Shown here in pieces: positions 41,514-49,814 of a DNA stretch of 64,000 nt (position 1 is its first letter; every line of letters begins with the position of its first letter). A program made the translations under genes and the position numbers. A model generated the notes under the pieces. That model ran no database searches. It had not been told where the DNA came from and was given only the letters and a program-made list of their open reading frames with translations. The stretch comes from UA16 sp905478895 (GTDB taxonomy: Bacteria > Bacteroidota > Bacteroidia > Flavobacteriales_D > Sanyastnellaceae): the NCBI GenBank assembly GCA_943788495.1, contig CALSQO010000002.1, forward strand, positions 744,001-808,000. Direction: 5' to 3'.

Positions 41514-42622
41514 TGAAAAAGCTACTAACCATCCTGTTTGCTGTTGCTTTGGGGTTGAACCTCAATGCGCAAGTTCCTAATTACGTACCAACCGAAGGGT
41601 TGGTGGCGTGGTATCCGTTTAATGGGAATGCGAATGATGAGAGTGGAAATGGGAATGACTTGTCATCTGAGGATGTGATCTATGTGCAAAACCATCAAGG
41701 TGTTGCCGAAAACGCTATTGGATTTCCAACTATCTCCTCGCAATGTGAGGTGAATTTGTCTACTTCACTGCAGGAATTTGACGCTTATTCGTTTTCATTT
41801 TGGTTCAGGATTGACGACCCTTGGAGCTATAATACTTTTGCAGCCTTCACTTATGGTGGTACCCAATATTCAGGCACTTCTCAAATGGCCGCATTTTGGT
41901 GGGATGAGAATTGGTATTGGGGAGGATGTGAAAGTAGCGGCAATGGTTATCGATCGCGGGTGCGAAGCAATGGGATATCGTACCACTTTGAAGATTGTGA
42001 AAGCTTTGAAACCATCAGTCAATGGAGACACATTGTCATGACATTCGAAGATGATACACTGCGTGTGTATTCTGGCGGTGATGGGCTGATTGCCGCCATT
42101 TCGACACCTTTACCATCAACTGAATTCGCGGGCAATACTCTCCGTGTAGGAACGCATCTAAATGCTCCTCAAAGTTCCAATGCTCAGCGGGAGGTGGATA
42201 ATCTAGGGATTTGGAACAGACCTCTTTCTGAATCGGAGGCGTTACAGATTCTCAATCTTGATCCTCCAATCCCCGGCTGCACCGACCCCACCGCCTGCAA
42301 CTTTGACTTAGAAGCCACCTCAGACGACGGCAGCTGTATTCCATCAGGCTGCATGGAAACTGATGCCTGCAATTACAACGCACTAGCCGAATGCGAGGGC
42401 GAGGCGTGCGACTACACGTGCTGTCCTGGGCCTGGGTGTTGTTCAGCTGGCATGTACTGGGATTATGACTTGGAGCAATGCCTGAATTATGAAACCTGCC
42501 AAGAGGATTTGGACGGCGACGGCGTCATTGGCATCAACGACTTGATGGAATTGCTTTCATCCTTTGGAACGATGTGTGAGGAACCTGAAACAGGTCGAAT
42601 TCACGTTGCGGCGACCCGATGA
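41513..42622 (+). CDS. LamG-repeat-dockerin protein, copy 4, cut off before its FISUMP domain
   Basis: The ATG overlaps the stop of copy 3 (TAATG). The 369 residues comprise a signal peptide (LLTILFAVALGLNLNAQ), a LamG domain (LVAWYPFNGNANDESGNGND to VDNLGIWNRPLSESEALQIL), two Cys repeats (GCTDPTACNFDLEATSDDGSC and GCMETDACNYNALAECEGEAC), a CCPGPGCCSAG segment and a dockerin-like loop DLDGDGVIGINDLMELL. It ends in an out-of-frame tail (GRIHVAATR) caused by an extra T near 42596. In the shifted frame the FISUMP domain follows at once. The LamG part is quite diverged from copies 1 and 3, while the repeat-dockerin part is almost identical to copy 1. Confidence 0.78.
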   Translation: MKKLLTILFAVALGLNLNAQVPNYVPTEGLVAWYPFNGNANDESGNGNDLSSEDVIYVQNHQGVAENAIGFPTISSQCEVNLSTSLQEFDAYSFSFWFRIDDPWSYNTFAAFTYGGTQYSGTSQMAAFWWDENWYWGGCESSGNGYRSRVRSNGISYHFEDCESFETISQWRHIVMTFEDDTLRVYSGGDGLIAAISTPLPSTEFAGNTLRVGTHLNAPQSSNAQREVDNLGIWNRPLSESEALQILNLDPPIPGCTDPTACNFDLEATSDDGSCIPSGCMETDACNYNALAECEGEACDYTCCPGPGCCSAGMYWDYDLEQCLNYETCQEDLDGDGVIGINDLMELLSSFGTMCEEPETGRIHVAATR

Positions 42623-42685
42623 ACTATCACGGCTACGATTACGCCACGGTGCAGATTGGCGATCAGTGTTGGTTTGCGTGAGAAC
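42275..42685 (+). repeat. Second copy of the about 400-bp repeat-dockerin segment
   Basis: Partner of 37540-37947. The sharp rise in identity compared with the flanking LamG sequence suggests recent gene conversion or duplication. Confidence 0.8.
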
Positions 42686-43197
42686 TTACGCAATGAGCAT
42701 TACGCCAACGGCGATGCGATTCCTGGGGAGTTGAGACGATGGTGAGTGGAGCAGCACAACGAATGGGGCTCAAGCGGTTTACGAACAACGACGCGTCCAA
42801 CCTCACCGACTACGGCCGCCTGTACAACTGGTACGCGGTGGACGACTGCGCGTGGCTTGTGTCCAAGCGGTTGGCATGTGCCAACGGATGGTGAGTTTAC
42901 CGTGTTGACGGATATTTTGGGAGGCACCCAATACGCGGGAGAGGCGATGAAGTCTTCTCCGACGGACTCCCCTGCATGGGACGGCACGAATACGAGCGGT
43001 TTTTCAGGTTTGGCTGGTGGCTACCGGGTCAACGATGGGGTCTTCGACGATGGAGGGCGACGACGGTTATTTCTGGTCGGCTTCGGCAACCGGCGCAGAC
43101 GCTTGGCGCCGTAGATCTGGATGGTGGTAGCGCTGGAGTCTATCGGGGCGGCAGCGACCTACGGACCGGTTTTTCAGTTCGTTGCGTTCGGGATTAA
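42628..43197 (+). pseudogene. FISUMP domain of copy 4, frameshifted
   Basis: Pieces in different frames together make a whole FISUMP domain: YHGYDYATVQIGDQCWF, ENLRNEHYANGDAIPGEL, YGRLYNWYAVDD, ARGLCPSGWHVPTDGEFTVL, YAGEAMKSSPTDSPAWDGTN, TSGFSGLAGGYRVNDG, and the end GFSVRCVRD at 43171-43197. At least four single-base indels are needed, for example an extra G in TTTGCGTGAGAAC near 42677 and an extra C near 42848. The final part lies within the direct repeat of unit B. Confidence 0.65.
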
Positions 43198-43331
43198 AAA
43201 CGCGGGCTTGTGGGGGGCTTGACCCTTTGATTCGTCCTTTCCTCAAGCCGTTTTAAGGCCGTTACAACCGCCTTCAATCGTTCGTGGTGAGCCCTTAGTT
43301 CTTCGATGGTTTTGATGTCGTTCATGGGCCT
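43171..43331 (+). repeat. 161-bp direct repeat, unit B
   Basis: Partner of 39607-39770, with one 3-base deletion and a handful of substitutions. It ends at the same position, just beyond the minus-strand ATG. Confidence 0.85.
43194..43325 (-). CDS. Conserved 43-residue ORF convergent to FISUMP gene, copy B
   Basis: Read from ATG 43325 on the minus strand: MNDIKTIEELRAHHERLKAV, then a helix ending in RVKPPTSPRF. It is identical to copy A except for A-H in place of V-Y and the loss of one Lys codon. The Leu-Arg codons are CTA-AGG here and CTG-CGA in copy A, so the protein is kept while the DNA changes. The stop overlaps the FISUMP stop on the other strand, as in copy A. Function unknown. Confidence 0.55.
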   Translation of the reverse strand: MNDIKTIEELRAHHERLKAVVTALKRLEERTNQRVKPPTSPRF

Positions 43332-43429
43332 AATTTGAGGCGATTGATGAACGGTGCAAGGATGAATTGATGGATGTCCCCAGTTGATTCAGGAACGTCG
43401 ATTTGAGCCACTTCAATTACCTTTCAGCT

Positions 43430-44128
43430 GTGAAGATTACAACATGGAACATCCGTCACGGAGGTGGCAGTAGGACCGAGGCCATCAAGGTTGTTTTGGA
43501 TGAGGTTCAGTCCAGCGATGTTTTGGTCATCACTGAATTCAGGCCGAACAAAAACGCTGATGTGATTTGCGCCCATTTGGAGGCGTTGGGCTTTTCGTAT
43601 CAATTCAGGACCGTGGAGGAACCGAAAAAGAACGGTGTCCTGGTGGCATCAAAAACGCCCTTTGAAGGGTCAATGGATGACGCCTTGGACGATCACAGTC
43701 ATCGAGTGGCCGTGGCCCAGTTTCCAGGCCTCAAGTTGTTTGGGTGTTACTTCCCCCAACAAAAGGAAAAACAGAAGGTGTTTGATTACCTCATTGAGGC
43801 ATGCAGGGAAGGCGACAGCAATGTGATTACGGGTGACATCAATACGGGATTGCATTACGCCGATGAAACGGGCGCATCGTTTTACTGTGCCGATGCCCTC
43901 AAGGCGTTGAATGATGGTGACATGCCCGATGCATACCGCCACCTTCATGGCGATAAACGAGAGTTCACATGGTTCAGCAACGCAGGAAATGGATTCAGGA
44001 TTGACCACTTCATGGTGTCAAGGCTGTTGCTTCCAAGGGTTGAGGCGTGCCATTACGATCATGCACCGCGTGAATCAAAGGCCAGTGACCATTCAGTGAT
44101 GACTTTGGAGCTGCTGAAAATGGGTTAA
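43430..44128 (+). CDS. Endonuclease/exonuclease/phosphatase (EEP) family protein
   Basis: I prefer GTG 43430 (MKITTWNIRHGGG), since EEP proteins start at this strand; a TTG at 43403 is the alternative. The 232-residue product has the full catalytic set: WNIRHGG with the metal-site Asn, ITEFRPN with the metal-binding Glu, GDINTG with the Asp-Asn pair, TWFSN...FRIDHFMVS with Asp-His, and the C-terminal SDHSVM with Asp-His. The closest group is the small exodeoxyribonuclease III-like EEP proteins. As island cargo it may act in DNA processing or nucleotide degradation; the substrate is not clear. It has no frameshift, unlike the preceding modules. Confidence 0.85.
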   Translation: MKITTWNIRHGGGSRTEAIKVVLDEVQSSDVLVITEFRPNKNADVICAHLEALGFSYQFRTVEEPKKNGVLVASKTPFEGSMDDALDDHSHRVAVAQFPGLKLFGCYFPQQKEKQKVFDYLIEACREGDSNVITGDINTGLHYADETGASFYCADALKALNDGDMPDAYRHLHGDKREFTWFSNAGNGFRIDHFMVSRLLLPRVEACHYDHAPRESKASDHSVMTLELLKMG

Positions 44129-44130
44129 AT

Positions 44131-44574
44131 CACTGTAATCAGTAACTTGAAATAAAGTTTTCCCGAGCGTATCCCCAACGTGTTGGCCGTGTTGGTTTGA
44201 TGCCGAACTTTACTTGAGCACGTTAACGAGGACACAAAGGACGAACTTAACGCCCCCCTTTACCTTCCTTGTCACAGCGGCCCGCGTTAAGCGGGACCGC
44301 GCGTAACGTACCCCGTTCAATTACTACAATTCAGTACTGTTGGCCCCCTTCAAAAGAGGGGCCAACGCGTCATCCTTACGTGGGGGCGTACCGAAGTACC
44401 GTTCCTTTACGTCATTCCGATTCGCGCTAGTTGTGTCCAATTGTGTGGGACAACAAATAACAGCATTGAAGGCTGTTTGTGATGTAGGTTGATGATCAAC
44501 GAATCGTTCGAGGACGAAACCTTCATCACGATTTCCAAATACATTGTGACGGTGAAAAGGACGGCGCAATTGGG
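44131..44574. other. Gene-free stretch with two strong hairpins
   Basis: No ORF here looks real. CCCGC-GTTAA-GCGGG (44281-44295) and GTTGGCCCC (44338-44346) with GGGGCCAAC (44357-44365) are perfect stems. GTTAACG/CGTTAAG-type motifs recur between 44220 and 44310. Possible roles are a structured RNA, a transfer or replication origin, or a terminator for the nuclease gene; none is proven. Confidence 0.45.
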
Positions 44575-44730
44575 TCACACTTGAGTCAACACCTTTATCA
44601 ACAATGACCACATATAAATGGAAAGGATAAAGGAAACTGAACCGAACCAATAAAAGAACGCCATGTTTCTTGATGTTCGCTTCGAACTCCGTTCAATGCT
44701 TTGCAGCAATTCCAATTGTCTTTCGTCCAT
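44575..44730 (-). CDS. Small single-pass membrane protein (tentative)
   Basis: From ATG 44730 the ORF codes 51 residues: MDERQLELLQSIERSSKRTS as a charged helix, then one clear membrane segment (MAFFYWFGSVSFILSIYMWSL) and a short tail. An upstream in-frame start at 44769 adds 13 residues. A charged helix followed by a membrane helix is a plausible small protein, but there is no paralogue or family match to confirm it, and nothing in its flanks decides the matter. Confidence 0.35.
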   Translation of the reverse strand: MDERQLELLQSIERSSKRTSRNMAFFYWFGSVSFILSIYMWSLLIKVLTQV

Positions 44731-44956
44731 GATGTAGAGTTTATTTCCGTTAATATCGGACAGTAACATGAGACTATTAGTGTTGACAACCCATACGGTT
44801 TAGTTTCTGGCTGTGCTAGGGGGAGAAGGGGGGTTGAAAATCACGGTTAAGGGGTCACAAGAACGTCGAGTCACTTTCCTCACACCGTGGCGGAATTCGG
44901 GTTGGGGAGTGTTTTGAATTCAGTAAAGGGGAAGTCAATCGGGGACATAAAAACTC

Positions 44957-44964
44957 TACTTTTG
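44957..44964 (+). promoter_or_regulatory. -7 promoter box TACTTTTG for the island lipoprotein
   Basis: A perfect TAnnTTTG match, 37 bases before ATG 45002. The rest of 44731-44956 shows nothing I can assign. Confidence 0.5.
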
Positions 44965-45001
44965 GTGTTGTTAATTCATTTATGTACCTGATTTAAGAAA
45001 C

Positions 45002-45952
45002 ATGAAAAACACTACCTGGTTACTATCGTTTTTTGTTTTGCTGTCGTTCAGCGCTTGTACAACTCAAAAAACTTTTCAGAATAGCGGAGCGTTAAATACC
45101 ATTTCAATTGAACTGGCAGACGACAATGTGAGTTATGAGCGATTGAATTCTGAATTTGATCGCGAAACTTTTGGTGGATTTTTAATTGGAGCATCCAGTC
45201 AGAATGTTGTTGAAGCCAATATCATCACAAACAATAACGGCGAACAACAGGCTTCGGCAGTCGGTGCCTTTGGTGCCAATGTACTTGCCGGATTGTCCCT
45301 TGGATCAACAGCTGGTGCGTTGTACACAGTTCTTGAGCCCGAATTAAATGGCGAAGTTGAAAGGGATTTTAATGTTGCGGCTGCGCTTGTTGCTTTAGGT
45401 TTTGGATTTATCCTAAATGAAGCGATTTGGCGGCCTTTCAATCGTCAGCGAATTAGTGCTGAGGCAGTGCGAAATGCCATGCAAATGAATCCCGATGCAG
45501 ATTTTTACAGTTTCCCCTACTCTGAATTGGAATTGAGGCCAGAATTGTTTGGCACTAAATGGAAGGGGAACTATCGAATCGTTGCTGGTAATGTTTCTGA
45601 TAGGCTGTTTGTGAGCAATGAGGCCAGGAATACTCTCCCTATTTCTGAGGATGAAGAACCGATCCAACCTCCGAAAACCGATCCAGGAATGGATTCGGAT
45701 CCAGAAGCTGAAGCGGTGAGGCCTGAATCCAGTGAGATGGAATGGCCAATAATCAATGGGAAGGTCATAAGGCTTGGCAGCACGGGTACTTATGCTGCAA
45801 ACAAAAAGTCAAAAGTCGCTTTTACCGTTGTGAACTTTATTAATTATGTCAAGGGTGATGAAGATTTCATCATTGTTACCAATTTGAATTATGGAGATCG
45901 TCAAGAACAAAAAAAGTTTAAAAGCACAAATCCAAAATTGAGCTTTGACTGA
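45002..45952 (+). CDS. Island lipoprotein of unknown function
   Basis: A 316-residue exported lipoprotein: the signal peptide WLLSFFVLLSFSAC has lipobox FSAC. A Gly/Ala-rich membrane-like stretch (GAFGANVLAGLSLGSTAGALY, then NVAAALVALGFGFILNEAIWRPF) lies at about 85-145 and could form glycine-zipper helices. A polar Pro/Glu/Asp-rich linker at about 225-255 (DEEPIQPPKTDPGMDSDPEAE) separates it from a C-terminal beta-rich part. I do not recognise a family. It is the last gene before the right arm repeat and attR, and carries no frameshift. Confidence 0.75.
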   Translation: MKNTTWLLSFFVLLSFSACTTQKTFQNSGALNTISIELADDNVSYERLNSEFDRETFGGFLIGASSQNVVEANIITNNNGEQQASAVGAFGANVLAGLSLGSTAGALYTVLEPELNGEVERDFNVAAALVALGFGFILNEAIWRPFNRQRISAEAVRNAMQMNPDADFYSFPYSELELRPELFGTKWKGNYRIVAGNVSDRLFVSNEARNTLPISEDEEPIQPPKTDPGMDSDPEAEAVRPESSEMEWPIINGKVIRLGSTGTYAANKKSKVAFTVVNFINYVKGDEDFIIVTNLNYGDRQEQKKFKSTNPKLSFD

Positions 45953-46084
45953 GTGGTAGCCGATTTCCATCGCTTGAACCGCCTCCTGTATTTATCAACC
46001 GCTACCAGGCCTGCACTGGTCACTCCCCCAAAACCGCCTCCATTTCGCACAACAATGGGAACAACAACCATTTGAACGGCGCTG

Positions 46085-46108
46085 AAACGCCCCACAAAAC
46101 GCCCCACA
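46085..46108 (+). repeat. Right arm-type repeat
   Basis: Identical to 35363-35386 in sequence and orientation, 55 bases inside attR. It is a likely integrase arm-binding site. Confidence 0.72.
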
Positions 46109-46163
46109 CTAAATTTAATTGATTTTAAATTGTTGTTAATGAGTTATTTGGGTAAATTATGAG

Positions 46164-46181
46164 GAGTCCCAACGGAATCAC
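46164..46181 (+). repeat. attR, 18-bp direct repeat
   Basis: GAGTCCCAACGGAATCAC, a bare copy of the tRNA-Arg 3' end without the rest of a tRNA. Confidence 0.88.
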
Positions 46182-46185
46182 CAGT

Positions 46186-46232
46186 AAAGCGCCCTTTAAC
46201 TCCAGTAAATGCTGGTGTTTGGGGCGTTTCTT
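46186..46232 (+). terminator. Probable original tRNA-Arg terminator, displaced by the island
   Basis: AAAGCGCCC pairs with GGGGCGTTT, and inside it CCAG pairs with CTGG over TAAATG. It lies just 4 bases past attR, where the tRNA's own terminator would be before integration. Confidence 0.6.
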
Positions 46233-46252
46233 GTAGGTGTGAGCGCTTCGCC

Positions 46253-47026
46253 TCAGAATAGAAGTGCGTAGACCAGCATCATTGAAATGAATCCCACGGC
46301 AATTTTGGTGGTAGGAGCTTGAAAAAACGCTTGACGCTTTGCTTGTCGCTTAGCTTTCTTCTTGATGCGTTCCGTCCGATTATGATTGATGGACACTTGA
46401 TTTTGAGCGCTTGAAGATTTTTGCGATGGAAAAAAAGTACGACGACCAATACCAGATGATTTGCGTTTCGCCCATTCATCACGTGAGGCAAATAGCCATG
46501 CGAAGGACCGGAAGGACAATACCAAAAAGACAATTCCTAAGAGGAACCAGGCGTCTCCAGCACCAACCATGGCAATGCCAAAAATCCCCCACCATAACGC
46601 TCCCAACAGCTTCCAAAATCGGCTGAGCCCGTATGTTTTTGTTGAATCGGGCGTGATTAGTTCAGGGGATTGCGCGGATACGCGGAGGGGACTCGGAGTT
46701 GGGAGTAGCTGCGCTAATTGTTTTTCTTGGGCAGCTTCTACGGACAAGGAATACGACATCAACGATTTGACGGGAATTACGGGGTCGTGGCTTTTTCCAT
46801 TCATCCGTGCCTCGGGTTGGCTACTGGATGGAACGCGGAGAGATGAGGTAAGGGAGGGATTCGGTGCCTCTTGTTTCGGTTCGTGCTCAGCCATCGCGCC
46901 GCTAATTGCGTCATGTTGGTGGTGCTTTTCAACGTGCCAACCGGGCATGATGCTGCGCTTTTGCAGGCTACAGCCGGGAAGGATGAACCCAATGGCTATC
47001 AGAATAATGAGCGGAATACGTGGCAT
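46253..47026 (-). CDS. Lipoprotein with C-terminal membrane segments
   Basis: I start at ATG 47026 (MPRIPLIILIAIGFILPGC), which gives lipobox LPGC; the frame runs on to 47290 but without coding character. The 257-residue protein begins CSLQKRSIMPGWHVEKHH. The KRxxxPGWHVE motif resembles the KRRxxxGxHV motif of many Flavobacteriales membrane lipoproteins. A long polar linker (about 50-150) leads to two hydrophobic hairpin segments (WKLLGALWWGIFGIAMVGAG, WFLLGIVFLVLSFRSFAWLF), a Lys/Arg-rich stretch (RIKKKAKRQAKRQAFF) and a last membrane helix. Function unknown. Confidence 0.7.
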   Translation of the reverse strand: MPRIPLIILIAIGFILPGCSLQKRSIMPGWHVEKHHQHDAISGAMAEHEPKQEAPNPSLTSSLRVPSSSQPEARMNGKSHDPVIPVKSLMSYSLSVEAAQEKQLAQLLPTPSPLRVSAQSPELITPDSTKTYGLSRFWKLLGALWWGIFGIAMVGAGDAWFLLGIVFLVLSFRSFAWLFASRDEWAKRKSSGIGRRTFFPSQKSSSAQNQVSINHNRTERIKKKAKRQAKRQAFFQAPTTKIAVGFISMMLVYALLF

Positions 47027-47169
47027 TGAAGAAGCTGAATTTGTGGGTAAGATGAGGCATTTTTTTTCGAACATCCAAAGCGTTCGCTCCGAGATTCCTT
47101 GGGATGAAGTTTTTGTTCGAATGGAGTTGAAGCGCGATGCTTCAAAATCATGCCGGACCGTTGCGGTCA

Positions 47170-48429
47170 TTAATGTCGGATGATTTGCTTTTGAATGGAG
47201 TGGAGCTCGCCATCCATATATATTTCGAGCAGGTACAGCCCGGGATGGATTTGAGAGGCTTCCAGGGAAGTGGAACCGGACGCTTTCCATGTTTGGACGA
47301 TGCGTCCCCGATGGTCGCGCAGTCGCATTTCAATCGTTTGATTCGTCGGATTGTCCAAAAAGAGCAAGTTGCTGCTCGGATTTGGGAAGATGTCCACGGG
47401 GCGTTCTTCCAACACTTCAATAGCGCTGGCAGTGGAATAAAACGTTTCCGTTATTGTGCCTGAGACATCGCAACCACTGTACAAGACAACATCGAATGTC
47501 GCATTCCCGTCAAATTCCAATGTTACTAAATCCCCATCCTGCCAAATAAAATCGAAGAGGTCATTGCTCACGCCAATGCTATCGACATATGGGCTCGCGC
47601 TCACTTGAACATTGCAGCCCGTAGGCGTGCTTTGGGTGAAGAATTCCACTTCAACAGGGTCGTATTGCATCCATGCATTGGGTTGCGCCTGCCAAACTTC
47701 CCAAACGGCTGCATCAATGGTACTGCTGTTGGCTGGTCCGATGGGACCGGTATAATTGGAACCGGCTGGATTTTCACCAAATAAAGCGACAAAAAAAGTG
47801 CTGGCAGCGAGGTACGAACCTGCGGGCGAAGGATGCGATCCATCGGCATTGTACAGGTTGATGTTGGTCGAATTGAAGAGGTCTTCCCAAACCATGCCCA
47901 CTGGAGCACACCACGATTGGGTGTTGTCAGCAGCCTCCAAGTAGCGCTCGGTTAGCAATTCTTGCATGCCTTCGTAGGTGCAAACGGGCGGGTGCCAGCT
48001 GCAATTTGAGGCATCTCCATTCTGCCGACCCCAAGTCATGTAAAGCAGGGGTATGGCGCAGTCGTTGTGGAGTCGGATGGATTCAACAAGTGATTCTACT
48101 GCTGGGAAGAAGTCCACGGTCACCTGATCATACGGAAGCGAGGGTTTTTGACTTTGTTCCTGCAAGACCACATAATCCCAATTGCCTTGTTCGATAAGAT
48201 CTTGTGAAGTTGGATTGTTGACATGGCCCTGCAGGCTGGCACCACCGGGTGTGTTTTGTGCCGTTTCTACCACGTGCCCCATGCTCGCAGCTAATTCAGT
48301 GAGGATGACAGGCACATCATTGAAAAACGTGTAACTGTTTCCGAGAAACAAAACACGGGTGGTATCCTGCGATCGCGCATTCGAAATGGACGCGAGCAAG
48401 AAGAAAAGCGAAAGGATGTAGCGCATCAA
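47170..48429 (-). CDS. SGNH/GDSL-type hydrolase with T9SS sorting domain
   Basis: A 419-residue secreted esterase-like protein. The signal peptide is ILSLFFLLASISNARSQ. The SGNH block I is VLFLGNSYTFF with the nucleophile Ser; GGASLQGH supplies the oxyanion-hole Gly region, VVLQEQSQ matches block III, and block V is DGSHPSPAG with the catalytic Asp-x-x-His. The last 80 residues are a type A C-terminal sorting domain (VDIFPNPSSNLLFLDN ... GLYLLEIYMDGE ... QKQIIRH), which directs export by the type IX system and surface attachment. Likely substrate is an esterified polysaccharide, by analogy only. Confidence 0.9.
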   Translation of the reverse strand: MMRYILSLFFLLASISNARSQDTTRVLFLGNSYTFFNDVPVILTELAASMGHVVETAQNTPGGASLQGHVNNPTSQDLIEQGNWDYVVLQEQSQKPSLPYDQVTVDFFPAVESLVESIRLHNDCAIPLLYMTWGRQNGDASNCSWHPPVCTYEGMQELLTERYLEAADNTQSWCAPVGMVWEDLFNSTNINLYNADGSHPSPAGSYLAASTFFVALFGENPAGSNYTGPIGPANSSTIDAAVWEVWQAQPNAWMQYDPVEVEFFTQSTPTGCNVQVSASPYVDSIGVSNDLFDFIWQDGDLVTLEFDGNATFDVVLYSGCDVSGTITETFYSTASAIEVLEERPVDIFPNPSSNLLFLDNPTNQTIEMRLRDHRGRIVQTWKASGSTSLEASQIHPGLYLLEIYMDGELHSIQKQIIRH

Positions 48430-48483
48430 TCAATTATTGGCATCAGCCGTAAAGCTAGGAAAGCGCTCAGTATTCCATCCATT

Positions 48484-49636
48484 TCATTGGCACGGATTGC
48501 CGTAGCTCTCAAAGAAAATCAACAGGTCAAAAACATCCACGGCCCCATCTCCGTCAATGTCGGCGACACATGGCGCGGGATAATCACACAATCCCGGAAC
48601 ATTTGCATTGGGATCAAAATCAAATCCCACCGGATCCATGCACCCCAAGAGCAAGCAATTGCCATCGTCTGAATCGGCGTCCGCATCAAAATTCAAGGCC
48701 AAGGGGTTGGTGCAGCCTGCAAAGGCACAAGTGCCGGCATCGTACGTTGCGGAGGGATCAAAGTTGGTTGCGTTCACGTAGGTGCAGCCACCGATGATGC
48801 AGCTACCGTCATCGGATGTGGCGTCCGCATTGTAATTGTCGGCATTGGGCGCCGTACAGCCGGGTGTATCGATGCCTTCGTCGCAATCGCACACGCCATT
48901 GTCATTTTCATCGATGCAACTTCCAGCGCAATCTTCGCATTCGGTCGGATAGATGCAGCTGCTCGAGTCGGTGCCATTTGCCGAATAGTTGCAGGCCGTT
49001 TCGTCATCGCATCCGATTGGAAAAACGATGGGTACATCCTGAAAGACCAGGTTTTGGCTCTGCAAGCCATTGACGAACATTTGAAAATTGAAGTTGCTTT
49101 CGATCATTCCCGAGGTCGTCAGCTGGCCAATAAGGACCCGCAAGTCGTCCCCGGCCGCAGCTGCAGGGTCGCCGGCCAGCGTGAAAATGGAACCTCCAAT
49201 GGAATTGTCTACGACAAAAGCGCCACCCGCGTTGAAGGATTCAAAGGCCGCTTCCAAGCCAATGGTGTTGCCCATATTGGAGCTTTCCGACGAATTGGAC
49301 GCGCCAATGGTTAACCATGAATCGTAATTCAAAACTGGAAAAAACGATAAGAGGGCGGGGTTGATTTCCCATCCCAAATCGGAACCCAAAGGCGAATTGA
49401 AGAATCCGGAGGTGGAAGAAAGATTCATCGGGCTGCCTATGTCACCAAAAATGGCAGAAACCTCATCGTCAGCATGGGTCATCTCGGCGTAAATCCTGTA
49501 AGTGATCATGCCCTCCAATTCGGGGATTTCCGACACCGTTGTGGATGGCAAAAGGTTCTGCCACCAACGCTGTGATTTGTCCATGAACGCATGGCGTGAG
49601 GATGCAAGTGAAGCACGCGAGAATGAAATTTCTCAT
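48484..49636 (-). CDS. Secreted TYR-domain / MopE-repeat protein, frameshifted after its signal peptide
   Basis: The main frame (48484-49584, 366 residues) lacks a signal peptide. Directly upstream, in another frame, ATG 49636 opens MRNFILACFTCILTPCVHGQ. One indel near 49575-49585 would join the two. The protein has one copy of the domain found four times in the giant protein at 54-59.7 kb (ITYRIYAEM ... LNYDSWLTIGAS ... VLIGQLTTSG). Five or six Cys repeats follow (GCDDETACNYSANGTDSSSC, GCTAPNADNYNADATSDDGSC and others), and a dockerin-like end DIDGDGAVDVFDLLIFFESYG. No T9SS tail is present. Confidence 0.75.
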
Positions 49637-49814
49637 GGTTTTGGTTTGGTTAAGACGTCGTGAGGCCTTCCAAGATAGGTAAATTATTATAGAATGCAAA
49701 AAACATGGTTTAATCGATATTATACAGAAACATAAGGCCGTGTGCCTCGTGGCAAGTGCAAAAAGAAAAGTGGAAATGGCTTTACTTTGGCGAACCCGAA
49801 TAAACGTTCAAACG

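Larger units (their letters stand above)
35210..46181 (+). mobile_element. tRNA-Arg-integrated genomic island, about 10.95 kb between att repeats
   Basis: The 18-bp sequence GAGTCCCAACGGAATCAC occurs at the tRNA 3' end and again at 46164-46181. The first gene inside is a tyrosine recombinase. A 24-bp arm-type repeat is found near each end. The right repeat is followed at once by a hairpin suited to be the original tRNA-Arg terminator. Cargo: two LamG/dockerin/FISUMP modules, a VRR-NUC remnant, an EEP nuclease, a small membrane ORF and a lipoprotein. No transfer or replication genes are recognised, so it is an integrative element that would need help to move. Confidence 0.85.

Noticed and set aside
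36856..43197. A diversity-generating retroelement, because FISUMP domains resemble C-type-lectin-like DGR targets and several copies are present
   Set aside because: No reverse transcriptase gene is in the window, and the copies differ by all kinds of substitutions and indels, not by adenine-specific changes in a defined variable region.
44324..44650. A 108-residue minus-strand ORF
   Set aside because: It runs through the hairpin at 44338-44365 and overlaps the more plausible small membrane ORF. Its composition shows no coding character.
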